Below, in pieces: positions 39,873 through 47,827 of a stretch of DNA of 51,481 nucleotides. Under the pieces are notes generated by a model. The model searched no databases. It saw nothing but the letters and a program-made list of their open reading frames with translations, and was not told the DNA's origin. The stretch comes from a gamma proteobacterium HTCC2207. GTDB lineage: Bacteria; Pseudomonadota; Gammaproteobacteria; Pseudomonadales; Porticoccaceae. The stretch covers positions 1-51,481 of the forward strand of contig CAJJAU010000002.1 in NCBI GenBank assembly GCA_905182275.1. The letters are read 5' to 3'. The stretch's first letter is position 1; each line of letters opens with the position of its first letter. A program made the translations under genes and the position numbers.

Positions 39873-41444
39873 ATGACCGAGTCTGCTTCCGATCGACGTA
39901 CCTTCGCTATCATCTCTCACCCTGATGCCGGTAAAACTACAATTACTGAAAAGTTGTTATTGCTCGGTAATTTGATTCAGGTAGCAGGTACCGTAAAAGG
40001 CCGCAAAAGCGACCGCCATGCTACGTCAGACTGGATGGCGATGGAAAAAGAGCGTGGGATTTCGGTTACCTCATCGGTAATGCAGTTTCCTTATCGTAAT
40101 TGTATGGTTAATTTACTGGATACCCCAGGTCACGAAGACTTTTCTGAGGATACTTACCGTACGTTAACAGCAGTAGATTCTTCGCTAATGGTCATTGATG
40201 GCGCCAAAGGTGTCGAGGCGCGAACGATTAAGCTAATGGATGTGTGTCGATTGCGTGACACGCCCATTTTGACCTTCGTGAATAAGATGGATCGCGATAT
40301 TCGTGATCCTATTGATTTGCTTGACGAAATTGAGAGTGTACTCAAGATTAAAGCGGCGCCCATTAACTGGCCCATAGGGATGGGTCGAGAGTTTAAGGGC
40401 GTCTATAATTTTTACACCGACACTATTCACGTTTATGTGCAGGGCAAAGGGCACCTTCTATCAGATGATATTCAAATACAGGGTCTTGAGTCCGCTGAAG
40501 CACGAGCGGCGCTGGGTGCCTATGTCGATGATGTGTTAGAAGAAATTGAGTTGGTGAGAGGCGCCACAAATCTGTTTGATATGGAACAATTCTTATCCGG
40601 CCAATTAGCACCAGTATTTTTTGGCACCGCACTGGGTAACTTCGGTATTCGCGAGATGTTAAACGACTTTGTGCGTTGGGCGCCGTCGCCTCAACCGCGA
40701 TTTGCTGCGCAGCGTGAGGTTGTTGCAAGTGAAGCAGAATTTTCTGGTTTTGTATTTAAGATTCAAGCCAACATGGACCCCAAGCATCGCGACCGCATTG
40801 CCTTTTTGCGAATATGTTCTGGGAAATATACCAAAGGTATGAAGATGAAACATGTACGTCTAGGAAAGGACGTGCGCGTATCAGACGCTTTTAGCTTTAA
40901 AGCGGGCGAGCGTATCTCTGTGGAAGAGGCAATCGCAGGTGACATTATTGGCTTGCACAACCACGGGTCGATTCAGATTGGCGATACCTTTACCGATGGT
41001 GAAACATTAAAATTTAGCGGTATTCCGCACTTTGCGCCTGAATTATTTAAACGTATTCGTCTAAAAGACCCGCTAAGAGCGAAACAGCTACAAAATGGTA
41101 TTCGACAACTCTCAGAAGAGGGCAGCACACAGGTATTTTTCCCTTTCCGCAATAACGATATTGTGGTGGGTGCAGTCGGCCAGTTACAGTTTGACGTGGT
41201 GGCCTACCGTCTGAGAGAAGAATATGGTGTCGATGCTGTTTATGAGCCGGTCAATGTGCACACCGCGCGTTGGGTAGAGTCCGATGACAGTAAAAAGATG
41301 GAGGCATTTCGCAACAAAGCCGAAGATAATCTAGCCGTAGATGGAGGCGGGCACTTAACCTATCTCGCGCCTACGCGGGTTAACCTATCCCTCTCTGAAG
41401 AGCGTTACCCTGACATAAACTTTCGTGCTACGCGCGAACACTGA
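39873..41444 (+). CDS. prfC: Peptide chain release factor 3 (RF3)
   Basis: This 523-residue translational GTPase (E. coli 529) has G1 SHPDAGKT (15-22), the switch segment [16 protein letters not shown]3 DTPGHEDF (82-89) and G4 NKMD (136-139). Its C-terminal half, with [16 protein letters not shown], is typical of RF3. It recycles RF1/RF2 after termination. It has its own promoter and no close partner; the acyltransferase tandem follows after 32 bases and might be read through. Confidence 0.97.
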   Translation: MTESASDRRTFAIISHPDAGKTTITEKLLLLGNLIQVAGTVKGRKSDRHATSDWMAMEKERGISVTSSVMQFPYRNCMVNLLDTPGHEDFSEDTYRTLTAVDSSLMVIDGAKGVEARTIKLMDVCRLRDTPILTFVNKMDRDIRDPIDLLDEIESVLKIKAAPINWPIGMGREFKGVYNFYTDTIHVYVQGKGHLLSDDIQIQGLESAEARAALGAYVDDVLEEIELVRGATNLFDMEQFLSGQLAPVFFGTALGNFGIREMLNDFVRWAPSPQPRFAAQREVVASEAEFSGFVFKIQANMDPKHRDRIAFLRICSGKYTKGMKMKHVRLGKDVRVSDAFSFKAGERISVEEAIAGDIIGLHNHGSIQIGDTFTDGETLKFSGIPHFAPELFKRIRLKDPLRAKQLQNGIRQLSEEGSTQVFFPFRNNDIVVGAVGQLQFDVVAYRLREEYGVDAVYEPVNVHTARWVESDDSKKMEAFRNKAEDNLAVDGGGHLTYLAPTRVNLSLSEERYPDINFRATREH

Positions 41445-41476
41445 CAATTTAGTGTGATGCTAATCCGAGGTTCGTT

Positions 41477-42082
41477 ATGACCATAAAGCCGACAACCGTA
41501 TCGCAAGAGCAAGTGCCTGTGCATCTTAGAGGTACCCGTAACGCTTTTTCTCAATGGCTCGGTCGAACGGTTCTTGAAATATTAGGGTGGCGTGTCGAGG
41601 GTACTATTCCAGATTTAAAGCGCTTGATTGTTATTGGTGCGCCGCACACGTCTAACTGGGACTTTGTACTTGCAATGGCGTCTTTTCTAGGACTCAACTT
41701 AAGAATACGCTGGATGGCTAAACATAGTATTTTTAAGCCTGGCTTTACATGGTTTATGGAATGGTTAGGTGGCATCCCCACTGACCGTAGAAACCCCAAA
41801 ATGATTGTCGATAATGTCGCTCGGTTAGCCGAGAAAGAAAATGGCGTTATTATTGGCCTTACCCCTGAAGGCACTCGTAAAAAAGTTGAAAAGTGGAAGA
41901 CTGGATTTTTGCGCATTGCTAAATCATTGGATTGTCCTATATTAATGATAGGCGTAGATTACGTCGACAAAATTGTGGTTATCGGTGATCTATTCCACCC
42001 AACCGGCGACAATGATTCAGATTTGCAAGAAATTCGTCAGTATTACGAGCAATTTCATGGAAAATTCCCAAGCCAGTTTTAA
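41477..42082 (+). CDS. PlsC-like acyltransferase, copy 1 of a tandem pair
   Basis: The 201-residue protein belongs to the glycerophosphate/lysophosphatidate acyltransferase superfamily. The HX4D catalytic motif is HTSNWD (57-62), and motif III is in TPEGTRKKV. The W-K-T-G-F-L-R-I-A segment marks the short 1-acylglycerol-3-phosphate acyltransferase-like group found in bacteria. It probably acylates a lysophospholipid or similar lipid at the inner membrane; the acceptor is unknown. It is followed by a 61%-identical paralog. A terminator-like stem lies between the copies, so they may be regulated separately. Confidence 0.85.
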   Translation: MTIKPTTVSQEQVPVHLRGTRNAFSQWLGRTVLEILGWRVEGTIPDLKRLIVIGAPHTSNWDFVLAMASFLGLNLRIRWMAKHSIFKPGFTWFMEWLGGIPTDRRNPKMIVDNVARLAEKENGVIIGLTPEGTRKKVEKWKTGFLRIAKSLDCPILMIGVDYVDKIVVIGDLFHPTGDNDSDLQEIRQYYEQFHGKFPSQF

Positions 42083-42104
42083 TGGATTTAAAGGGCTATT
42101 ACGT

Positions 42105-42123
42105 AAGTGAGTATTCACTTTTT
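42105..42123 (+). terminator. Weak intrinsic terminator after acyltransferase copy 1
   Basis: AAGTGA (42105-42110) and TCACTT (42115-42120) form a perfect 6-base stem around GTAT, followed by further Ts. The AT-rich stem should be weak. A near copy lies after acyltransferase copy 2. Confidence 0.45.
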
Positions 42124-42174
42124 AAGGTTTATGTGTTTTTAAACCACTAATTAGTCTAAAAACAGGATGGAAAA

Positions 42175-42780
42175 ATGCCTTTTGATGGGTATTCCGTAAC
42201 GCAAGAGCAAGTCCCACAACATTTACGAGCGAACAGAAGTGCCCTAACACGGTGGTTTGGCCGAACGGTTTTAACTATTTTTGGTTGGCAGGTAGTGGGG
42301 AGCATTCCCAGTATCAAGCGCGTGCTCATTATTGTTGCGCCCCACACATCAAATTGGGACTTTGTCTTCGCTATGGCTGCGGTTCTGGGTCTCAATTTGC
42401 GAGTTCGCTGGTTGGGCAAGCATACTATCTTTAAGCCAGGCGCAGTCTGGTTTATGCGCTGGTTGGGTGGTATACCAACCAATCGTGAGCAGCCGGAAGA
42501 TATCGTTCAATACGTAGCTGATTTGTCTAATCGTGAAGATGGTGTAGCCATTGGCCTTGCGCCAGAGGGAACTCGTTCAAAGGTCAGTCGATGGAAAACC
42601 GGGTTCTTACGGATTGCGAAACTACTCGACTGCCCAATTCTTTTGATCAGTCTAGACTTTCAGGGCAAACAATTTATTATCGGTGATCTTTACCATCCTA
42701 CTGGAGACTATGAAACCGATTTGATTGCAATTAAGACCTATTACGGCGGCTTCCAGGCAAAATACCCCGAAAAGTTTTAA
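42175..42780 (+). CDS. PlsC-like acyltransferase, copy 2 of a tandem pair
   Basis: The 201-residue paralog of the preceding gene aligns without gaps and matches at 123 of 201 positions by my hand count. The catalytic HTSNWD (57-62), EGTR in APEGTRSKV and the WKTGFLRIAK block are all conserved, so both copies should be active. Differences cluster at the N-terminus and in the residue 101-125 and 161-169 regions, which could alter acyl or acceptor preference. An AGGATGGAAAA sequence, with GGA as the Shine-Dalgarno, precedes the ATG. A longer reading of other frames over this gene is a shadow. Confidence 0.85.
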   Translation: MPFDGYSVTQEQVPQHLRANRSALTRWFGRTVLTIFGWQVVGSIPSIKRVLIIVAPHTSNWDFVFAMAAVLGLNLRVRWLGKHTIFKPGAVWFMRWLGGIPTNREQPEDIVQYVADLSNREDGVAIGLAPEGTRSKVSRWKTGFLRIAKLLDCPILLISLDFQGKQFIIGDLYHPTGDYETDLIAIKTYYGGFQAKYPEKF

Positions 42781-42798
42781 TAGCCGAACTTATAGTAG

Positions 42799-42816
42799 AA
42801 GTAAGTATTCACTTTT
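42799..42816 (+). terminator. Degenerate copy of the terminator-like stem after acyltransferase copy 2
   Basis: AAGTAA-GTAT-TCACTT followed by TT (42799-42816) repeats the stem at 42105-42123 with one mismatched pair and the same distance relation to the stop. It suggests that the duplicated unit included the 3' flank. Confidence 0.35.
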
Positions 42817-43094
42817 ATTGGGATTATATGGAATTAACACTGATAATATAGGGGCTTTTAGTCACTATTACGTCGACCAAACTAATGGTCTTAGCCATCA
42901 ACGGTACATCCGCTATTATCATTGTCTTTAGTGGCTATGTACTTTCGCCATTGCCATAGCGCAAATGCTTGGTGCACAGGTGAGCTCCAATTAAGTAATG
43001 ACCTGTGGCGCGGACCTTGTATAGCCTATTATTGCAATGGTGACCTTATTGGTTACCCTAAAGCTGCTACTGATCCCCTAGCAATTAGTATTGT
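42817..43094. other. Non-coding gap between acyltransferase copy 2 and ribH
   Basis: The whole gap between stops is 314 bases. Beyond the stem at its left end I see no gene, tRNA, repeat or strong terminator. The 68-codon frame at 42725-42931 overlaps copy 2 and has no family resemblance. Both flanking genes end here, so the space may simply be decaying sequence. Confidence 0.5.
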
Positions 43095-43559
43095 TTAGCT
43101 AAGTTTACTCAAGGCTTCTAGCGTGTTAGCGCATGCATGGGCGACTTCTCGGCCCTTAAGCACAAAGTGCTCTTTAAAGAATTGTTGATGTTCCTCACCG
43201 GCATGAAAATGGTGAGGCGTTAATACAGCTGAAAAAACGGGCATGCCAGTATCCATTTGCACACGCATTAGGTTATCGATGACAGTAGACGCTACAAATT
43301 CGTGTCTATAGATACCCCCATCAACTACCAATCCGGCAGCAATAACTGCTGCATAGTCACCCGTTTCCGCCAATGCTTTGGCAAACAGGGGTATTTCATA
43401 GGCGCCGGGTAGTTCAAAGTAGCTGACTTGTTTGTCGCTTAAAGTATTAAATTCCTGAGAAAACGCATCGCGTAATTGATCGACGATATCTTTGTGCCAG
43501 GTAGCTTGAACGAAGGCGATACGTCCGCGAGACGCTATTTTACTGCTAGTTTTATTCAT
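43095..43559 (-). CDS. ribH2: 6,7-dimethyl-8-ribityllumazine synthase, type II (RibH2-like)
   Basis: The 154-residue protein has lumazine synthase features: IAFVQATWHKDIVDQL, ELPGAYEIPLFAKALAETG, the active-site stretch GGIYRHEFVA (81-90), and SAVLTPHHFHAGEEH. YRHEFVA and TPHHF are as in the type II enzymes of Brucella and Mesorhizobium, rather than the type I form encoded beside nusB. It joins the ribityl-pyrimidine and dihydroxybutanone phosphate to form lumazine, the precursor of riboflavin. It stands alone behind an FMN riboswitch, so it should be repressed when FMN is plentiful. The Shine-Dalgarno is weak (GAG). Confidence 0.93.
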   Translation of the reverse strand: MNKTSSKIASRGRIAFVQATWHKDIVDQLRDAFSQEFNTLSDKQVSYFELPGAYEIPLFAKALAETGDYAAVIAAGLVVDGGIYRHEFVASTVIDNLMRVQMDTGMPVFSAVLTPHHFHAGEEHQQFFKEHFVLKGREVAHACANTLEALSKLS

Positions 43560-43709
43560 AAAATACTCAAATCAATTTTAATTAAGGGGCTATTTAAACC
43601 ACCTGTAAATTGGATTGAGGGCAAACAAGGGAAGACGCATCTACAAGCGCAACTGCGCTGGCAACGTGCTTTTGAAGGTCGAACTAATGCTCGATCGAAG
43701 TCTATGCCT

Positions 43710-43855
43710 TATCCTCATAACCAGACTTTAACTGTCGGCTTTGGAATCTCACCAAATCTGCTTGTCCTTCAAACATAAGTTGTTTGAAGCGCCCGCGGGC
43801 TACCTTAACGTCAAGGATTACCGCCGGTGGGGACTTTCACCCCGCCCTGAGAACT
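43710..43855 (-). ncRNA. FMN riboswitch (RFN element)
   Basis: On the minus strand the conserved RFN blocks appear in order: GGGCGGGGTGAAAGTCCCC, ACCGGCGGTAA, AGCCCGCGGGC, GGTGAGATTCCAAAGCC, GACAGT and AAAGTCTGG. The closing strand TGAG pairs with the initial CTCA. The ribH2 start lies about 150 bases downstream. In that leader I see a GCGC stem (near 43652-43665) but no T-run terminator, so control is more likely translational, or by a structure I cannot resolve. Confidence 0.96.
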
Positions 43856-43878
43856 TCCATTTAACAATGGAAGAGAGA

Positions 43879-43907
43879 AGTATAGTTAAAAGATAGTTTT
43901 GTGTACA
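43879..43907 (-). promoter_or_regulatory. Likely sigma70 promoter of the riboswitch-ribH2 transcript
   Basis: On the minus strand TGTACA (43902-43907, four of six) and TATACT (43879-43884, five of six) are 17 bases apart. The start near 43872 falls at a small stem (TTCCAT/ATGGAA, 43855-43872) immediately before the riboswitch. Confidence 0.6.
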
Positions 43908-44126
43908 CCGTTTCACACTGGGTTTAGAGGCTGTTTCCAATATACAAAAAAGTGTATGAACTATGCGCATGCGATATGAAAAATGAAAACCCAAACAACA
44001 ACGGCCATTGTTACGGTCTTTAATTAAGCTAGCTAATCTTTGCGATCTCTGTTTCGACAATTTATAGTAGTGTTCTGATGGGCACTCGGCCTAATGAAAT
44101 TTTGTTCGCTGTTGTGGAGTAGATCG

Positions 44127-45212
44127 ATGATAGAAAAAACATCTTCATTTTCTCGTTTTTTGGTGGTTGCTGCTGCTTTTGTCATCGTTGTCTCTGGACT
44201 AAAGATGGCCGGTCCACTGTTAGTCCCATTTCTACTCGCGGTGTTCATTGCAATGATTGTCTCCCCGCTGCTGTCTTGGTTAAAAAGCTATCGCGTGCCC
44301 AGTAGTGCGGCCATTTTCTTAGTGATTGCGTTGGTATTTTCAGTTGGACTGCTGCTGGCTGCGGTGGTCGGTTCCTCGGTGGATAATTTCCGTCAAGACA
44401 TACCCGTGTACTCTACCAAGCTATCCGCAATGAGCGCCTCTATACAGCAATGGTTGAGTCAGCGAGGTATTGCTATTGATGCTGAACAATGGAGTAGTAG
44501 TTTTGACCCCGGCGCGGTAATGGGTGTTGTTGGCACTACGCTAGCATCCTTTGGCAATGTTATGACCAATGCTGTCATGATTCTGATTACGGTAATTTTC
44601 ATCTTGGCAGAAAATGTCAGTTTTGGTGAAAAATTGCGCAGTGCCACAGGTAATGACAACTCGCAACAATGGTTGGGTACCTTTTCAGACAGTGTTCATA
44701 GCTACTTAGCGATCAAAGCAGCCATTAGCTTGCTTACGGGTTTAATTATCTTCTTGTGGCTGACTATTCTCGGTGTCGACTACGCTGTGCTGTGGGGTCT
44801 AATCGCATTCTTACTTAACTTTATTCCCACAGTAGGCTCATTTATCGCCGCCGTCCCAGCGGTGCTGCTAGCGCTGGTGCAGTTGGGTGTATTTGAAGCG
44901 AGTTTGACCCTAGCTGGCTTTGTTGTGGTCAACTTGGTTATGGGTAATGTGCTTGAGCCACGTTGGATGGGCCGCGGACTCAACCTCTCGCCCTTAGTGG
45001 TATTTGTCTCTTTGGTACTCTGGGGTTGGGTGCTTGGGCCAGTTGGTATGCTTTTGTCGATTCCCCTCACTATTATGTTAAAAATAGCTCTAGAGAGCCA
45101 ACAAGAAACACGGTGGATAGGGGTGATGCTTGGTGCGGGGAAGCGGTTGGAGTCAGAACCTATGATGCCCGATGAACCGCAGTTAGAGGCGCCAAAAGAG
45201 GCCAGCCGCTAA
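44127..45212 (+). CDS. AI-2E family transporter (PerM-like permease)
   Basis: The protein is about 361 residues from the ATG at 44127, which has a GGAG site. A frame opening at 44094 adds 11 unlikely residues. It has about eight membrane segments: two at the N-terminus (MAGPLLVPFLLAVFIAMIV), then a soluble stretch around the SMSASIQQWL-like region (about 85-135). The C-terminal bundle has the family hallmarks FLLNFIPTVGSFIAAVPAVLLAL and NLVMGNVLEPRWMGRGLNLSP. The family includes TqsA and PerM and also sodium-proton antiporters, so the substrate is unknown. It is divergent from the ribH2 promoter and convergent with the hydrolase gene. Confidence 0.9.
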   Translation: MIEKTSSFSRFLVVAAAFVIVVSGLKMAGPLLVPFLLAVFIAMIVSPLLSWLKSYRVPSSAAIFLVIALVFSVGLLLAAVVGSSVDNFRQDIPVYSTKLSAMSASIQQWLSQRGIAIDAEQWSSSFDPGAVMGVVGTTLASFGNVMTNAVMILITVIFILAENVSFGEKLRSATGNDNSQQWLGTFSDSVHSYLAIKAAISLLTGLIIFLWLTILGVDYAVLWGLIAFLLNFIPTVGSFIAAVPAVLLALVQLGVFEASLTLAGFVVVNLVMGNVLEPRWMGRGLNLSPLVVFVSLVLWGWVLGPVGMLLSIPLTIMLKIALESQQETRWIGVMLGAGKRLESEPMMPDEPQLEAPKEASR

Positions 45213-45383
45213 ATACGGCGGTGTTTAGTTAACTGTAACAGTCTCACCTAAAGCAAAGTTTGAAGCTGGACCGCTTTATTGTCATGGTTACTTGGTTCAT
45301 CGCTAATATTTCATCAGTGGATGATTTAACCGCGTTTTTTCGTTAGCCAGTCAATGTCGGCACTGATAAGGTCAATAAGGTTA

Positions 45384-46211
45384 CTAAGAATCGCCTATTT
45401 GAGCGCATATCTTTGGTGCAGCAGCATAAAGGCAGGAATAATGCGACAAGCCTTTCATCGCCTCAAGGTGGACGTCGCCATGCATTGCTTTACGGAGGTA
45501 TTTTGCCATGGAAAACGGTGACCAATTATCATCCGTACCATGCCATAGGTGCACATTGCTGTTCTGTATATCTATATCGCCAGTCCAATTTACATAAAAG
45601 TTGATATCGCGTAAGTAGCCTTTAGAGCCGTTCTTAAAACATTGTTTTAGCACAGCAGTAATATGGTGGTTAAAATCAGGTGCTTTAATAAGTTCATGAT
45701 CTTTCCCAGCAGCGGTAGCAAAGAGCATGCGTACGAGCATTTTTGGTGCTAAAACTGCCATCACTTTTTGACAGTACGTTAAGAATCTAAAAATAAGAGG
45801 TCTGTCCATGGCTAATTTGAAGACCAATCCGCCCGCCATGTGATCGATAAAATCACCTTTATTGAGGGGGGCGGCTGATGAAATTAGGTGAATATTTCGA
45901 ATCTGTTGCTGCAGAAGTGCGCTAACCTCAAGAGCGACATGGGCACCTATAGAGAAGCCAATGATATCAAATGACTCTTCGCCGGCAAAACATTTAATGT
46001 GCTTCGCTAGCTGTTGGTAATAGGGTTCGGCATCCGTAGTATGTTGTATCGAAAATCTATCCAAACAGACAATTCTTAGATTGTTATGTCGTGCGTATCT
46101 ATCAAATACAGCGCACTCTTCAATAGTGCCCGGCGCACCATGAAAATATATAACTAATGTGCCGGTCTTAGTGCCATATTCGACAGTCTTCACTAAATTC
46201 TCCGCATACAT
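45384..46211 (-). CDS. Alpha/beta hydrolase
   Basis: The 275-residue protein has the fold's landmarks: oxyanion region HGAPG (24-28), nucleophile elbow GFSIGAH with Ser87, acid HGTDD (Asp227 or Asp228) and His257 in GLSHYS. A cap-like insertion of about 90 residues (about 115-205) is rich in hydrophobic and basic residues. Substrate and pathway are unknown; esterase, lipase or haloperoxidase-like activity would fit. The gene is monocistronic, converging on the permease, with about 170 gene-free bases between them. Confidence 0.85.
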   Translation of the reverse strand: MYAENLVKTVEYGTKTGTLVIYFHGAPGTIEECAVFDRYARHNNLRIVCLDRFSIQHTTDAEPYYQQLAKHIKCFAGEESFDIIGFSIGAHVALEVSALLQQQIRNIHLISSAAPLNKGDFIDHMAGGLVFKLAMDRPLIFRFLTYCQKVMAVLAPKMLVRMLFATAAGKDHELIKAPDFNHHITAVLKQCFKNGSKGYLRDINFYVNWTGDIDIQNSNVHLWHGTDDNWSPFSMAKYLRKAMHGDVHLEAMKGLSHYSCLYAAAPKICAQIGDS

Positions 46212-46287
46212 TTGCGATATTCGGGCGATTTAAAATCGTGGATATTTTCAAATAGTAAGTCCGAAGCAGAATGTTTACAAGAGAAAC

Positions 46288-46316
46288 AAAAAAGCCCCAG
46301 CAGTTGCTAAGGCTTT
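46288..46316 (-). terminator. Intrinsic terminator of tRNA-Phe
   Basis: On the minus strand an 11-pair stem (AAAGCCTTAGC with GCTGGGGCTTT, two G-U pairs) encloses AACT and runs into Ts. It begins 9 bases after the tRNA 3' end, a well-formed rho-independent terminator. Confidence 0.85.
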
Positions 46317-46324
46317 GTTGATAA

Positions 46325-46400
46325 TGGTGCCCAGACCTGGAATCGAACCAGGGACACAAGGATTTTCAATCCTTTGCTCTACCAACTGAGCTATCTGGGC
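46325..46400 (-). tRNA. tRNA-Phe (GAA anticodon)
   Basis: The 76-base gene folds as a standard cloverleaf. The acceptor is GCCCAGA/TCTGGGC, the D arm is GCTCAGTTGGTAGAGC, the anticodon stem AAGGA/TCCTT has loop TTGAAAA (anticodon GAA), the T arm is CCTGGTTCGATTCCAGG, and discriminator A is followed by an encoded CCA. Its placement after mutY-yggX repeats the arrangement known in Pseudomonas. It has its own promoter and terminator. Confidence 0.98.
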
Positions 46401-46435
46401 TTTGTAAACTTCCATCGCTTCCGCGAGAGGCGCGT

Positions 46436-46464
46436 ATTAAAGCGTTTGATCTGCGTCTCGTCAA
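46436..46464 (-). promoter_or_regulatory. Strong sigma70 promoter of tRNA-Phe with GC-rich discriminator
   Basis: On the minus strand TTGACG (46459-46464, five of six) and TTTAAT (46436-46441, five of six) are 17 bases apart. The bases after the -10 read ACGCGCC, a GC-rich discriminator typical of stringently controlled stable-RNA promoters. It lies just after the yggX stop; the start point is near 46428. Confidence 0.75.
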
Positions 46465-46468
46465 GGAA

Positions 46469-46741
46469 TTATTCGGTTGGTGGGACGTAACCTTCAGCTT
46501 GGTCGACTTCTTCGCCATTAAAGAACTTTTCTCGCTGTTCTGAGAGGTAAGTTCGCGAGGATAAATCCATCATGTTGAGACGTAATTCGTTAATCAGAGT
46601 TGTCTGATGAGTCATCCACTCTGCCCAGGCATCTTTAGAGATATTATTGAATATCTCCTCACCCTTCGGGCCCGGGAAGGGTGGCATATCTAACCCAGGA
46701 AGTTCTTTGTTTAGTTTACGACACATGACTGTGCGAGCCAT
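46469..46741 (-). CDS. yggX: Probable Fe(2+)-trafficking protein YggX
   Basis: The protein is 90 residues from the ATG at 46739-46741, chosen because GAGG lies just upstream and [10 protein letters not shown] matches the family start; four extra codons are possible. It has the conserved Cys7, [35 protein letters not shown] and EGYVPP. YggX protects iron-sulfur clusters and may move iron in the cytosol. Cotranscription with mutY is likely, which is fitting because MutY carries a 4Fe-4S cluster. Confidence 0.96.
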   Translation of the reverse strand: MARTVMCRKLNKELPGLDMPPFPGPKGEEIFNNISKDAWAEWMTHQTTLINELRLNMMDLSSRTYLSEQREKFFNGEEVDQAEGYVPPTE

Positions 46742-46768
46742 AGTAGACCTCATTAATTACGCTGTAGA

Positions 46769-47827
46769 TTATTTGCTTGCAACACTGTCCAGTAAAGCTT
46801 TGATCGGTGCGGGCAACCCCAATGATATAGGCTTTTGTGGGTTATACCAGACTTGATTGGCACTCTCACGCACCTGATTTTCAAAATGGCTGTCATCTGC
46901 CAGAATAATATGCACGGCATGGTAGTCCAGATGAAAGTGGCTAAAGGTATGCCGTTTGCGGTCCAGTATGGTGCAACCTTGATGTTTTGCGCCCAATCGC
47001 AACAAAGTATCTTCTATTACCTCGGTGCTATCGCATTGGGGAAATACCCAAAGTCCGCCCCAGAGCCCAACCGGTGGATTTTGCTCTAACAGCCAATGAC
47101 CCTGTTGGTTGGTCACCATTAAAAAACAGGTGTCGCGCACCGGTATAACCTTTTTTGGCTTTTTACCGGGGTAGTCTTGCGGATTACCATTTTTATATGC
47201 AATACATTGACTGCTAATGGGACAAGAGGGGCAGTCTGGCGATGACCTTGTGCACAGGGTCGCGCCAAGATCCATCATTGCTTGAGTGTAGTCGGCAATG
47301 CGTGATTTGGGAGTGTAGGTTTCTGCCACTGACCATAGCTTGGTTACCACGTCCATTGTGCCTGGCCAACCGTCGATAGCACAAAATCGCGCCAGTACTC
47401 GCTTTACATTACCGTCTAAAATAGGGGCCTGCTGTTTGAATACAATTGCGCTGATGGCACCCGCGGTAGAACGTCCAATACCCGGCAATTCACAGAGAGC
47501 ATCAACGCTCGAGGGGAATTCACCATCTAAGCCGTTAGAAACCTGCTGTGCAGTTTTGTGGAGGTTGCGTGCACGGGCATAGTAGCCAAGCCCAGTCCAG
47601 TGGTGTAACACATCATCGGTAGTCGCCGCAGCAAGATCTTGTACCGTTGGAAAGCTATCCATAAAGCGCAAATAGTAAGGAATGACGGTACTGACCTGAG
47701 TCTGTTGCAACATAATTTCTGACACCCATACGCTGTAGGCATCTATGTTCTGTTGCCACGGCAGTTCTTTACGACCGTATTGGTCGAACCAGTTGAGTAT
47801 GGCTTTTTGAAAGGCAGGGGGCTTCAT
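46769..47827 (-). CDS. mutY: Adenine DNA glycosylase MutY
   Basis: The 352-residue enzyme has catalytic Glu37 in SEIMLQQTQV, the helix-hairpin-helix ELPGIGRSTAGAI (113-125), catalytic Asp138 in ILDGNVKRVL, and the 4Fe-4S ligands C192-x6-C199-x2-C202-x5-C208. A C-terminal Nudix-like domain recognises 8-oxoG (LWGGLWVFPQC). It removes adenine mispaired with 8-oxoguanine. Its ATG overlaps the asmA-family stop by one base (TAATG). Confidence 0.97.
   Translation of the reverse strand: MKPPAFQKAILNWFDQYGRKELPWQQNIDAYSVWVSEIMLQQTQVSTVIPYYLRFMDSFPTVQDLAAATTDDVLHHWTGLGYYARARNLHKTAQQVSNGLDGEFPSSVDALCELPGIGRSTAGAISAIVFKQQAPILDGNVKRVLARFCAIDGWPGTMDVVTKLWSVAETYTPKSRIADYTQAMMDLGATLCTRSSPDCPSCPISSQCIAYKNGNPQDYPGKKPKKVIPVRDTCFLMVTNQQGHWLLEQNPPVGLWGGLWVFPQCDSTEVIEDTLLRLGAKHQGCTILDRKRHTFSHFHLDYHAVHIILADDSHFENQVRESANQVWYNPQKPISLGLPAPIKALLDSVASK

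Noticed and set aside
42725-42931. 68-codon frame at the end of acyltransferase copy 2
   Set aside because: It overlaps a solid gene out of frame and has no family resemblance.
43476-43778. 100-codon plus-strand frame opposite ribH2 and its leader
   Set aside because: It is antisense to the ribH2 start and the FMN riboswitch, whose structure fully explains the sequence.
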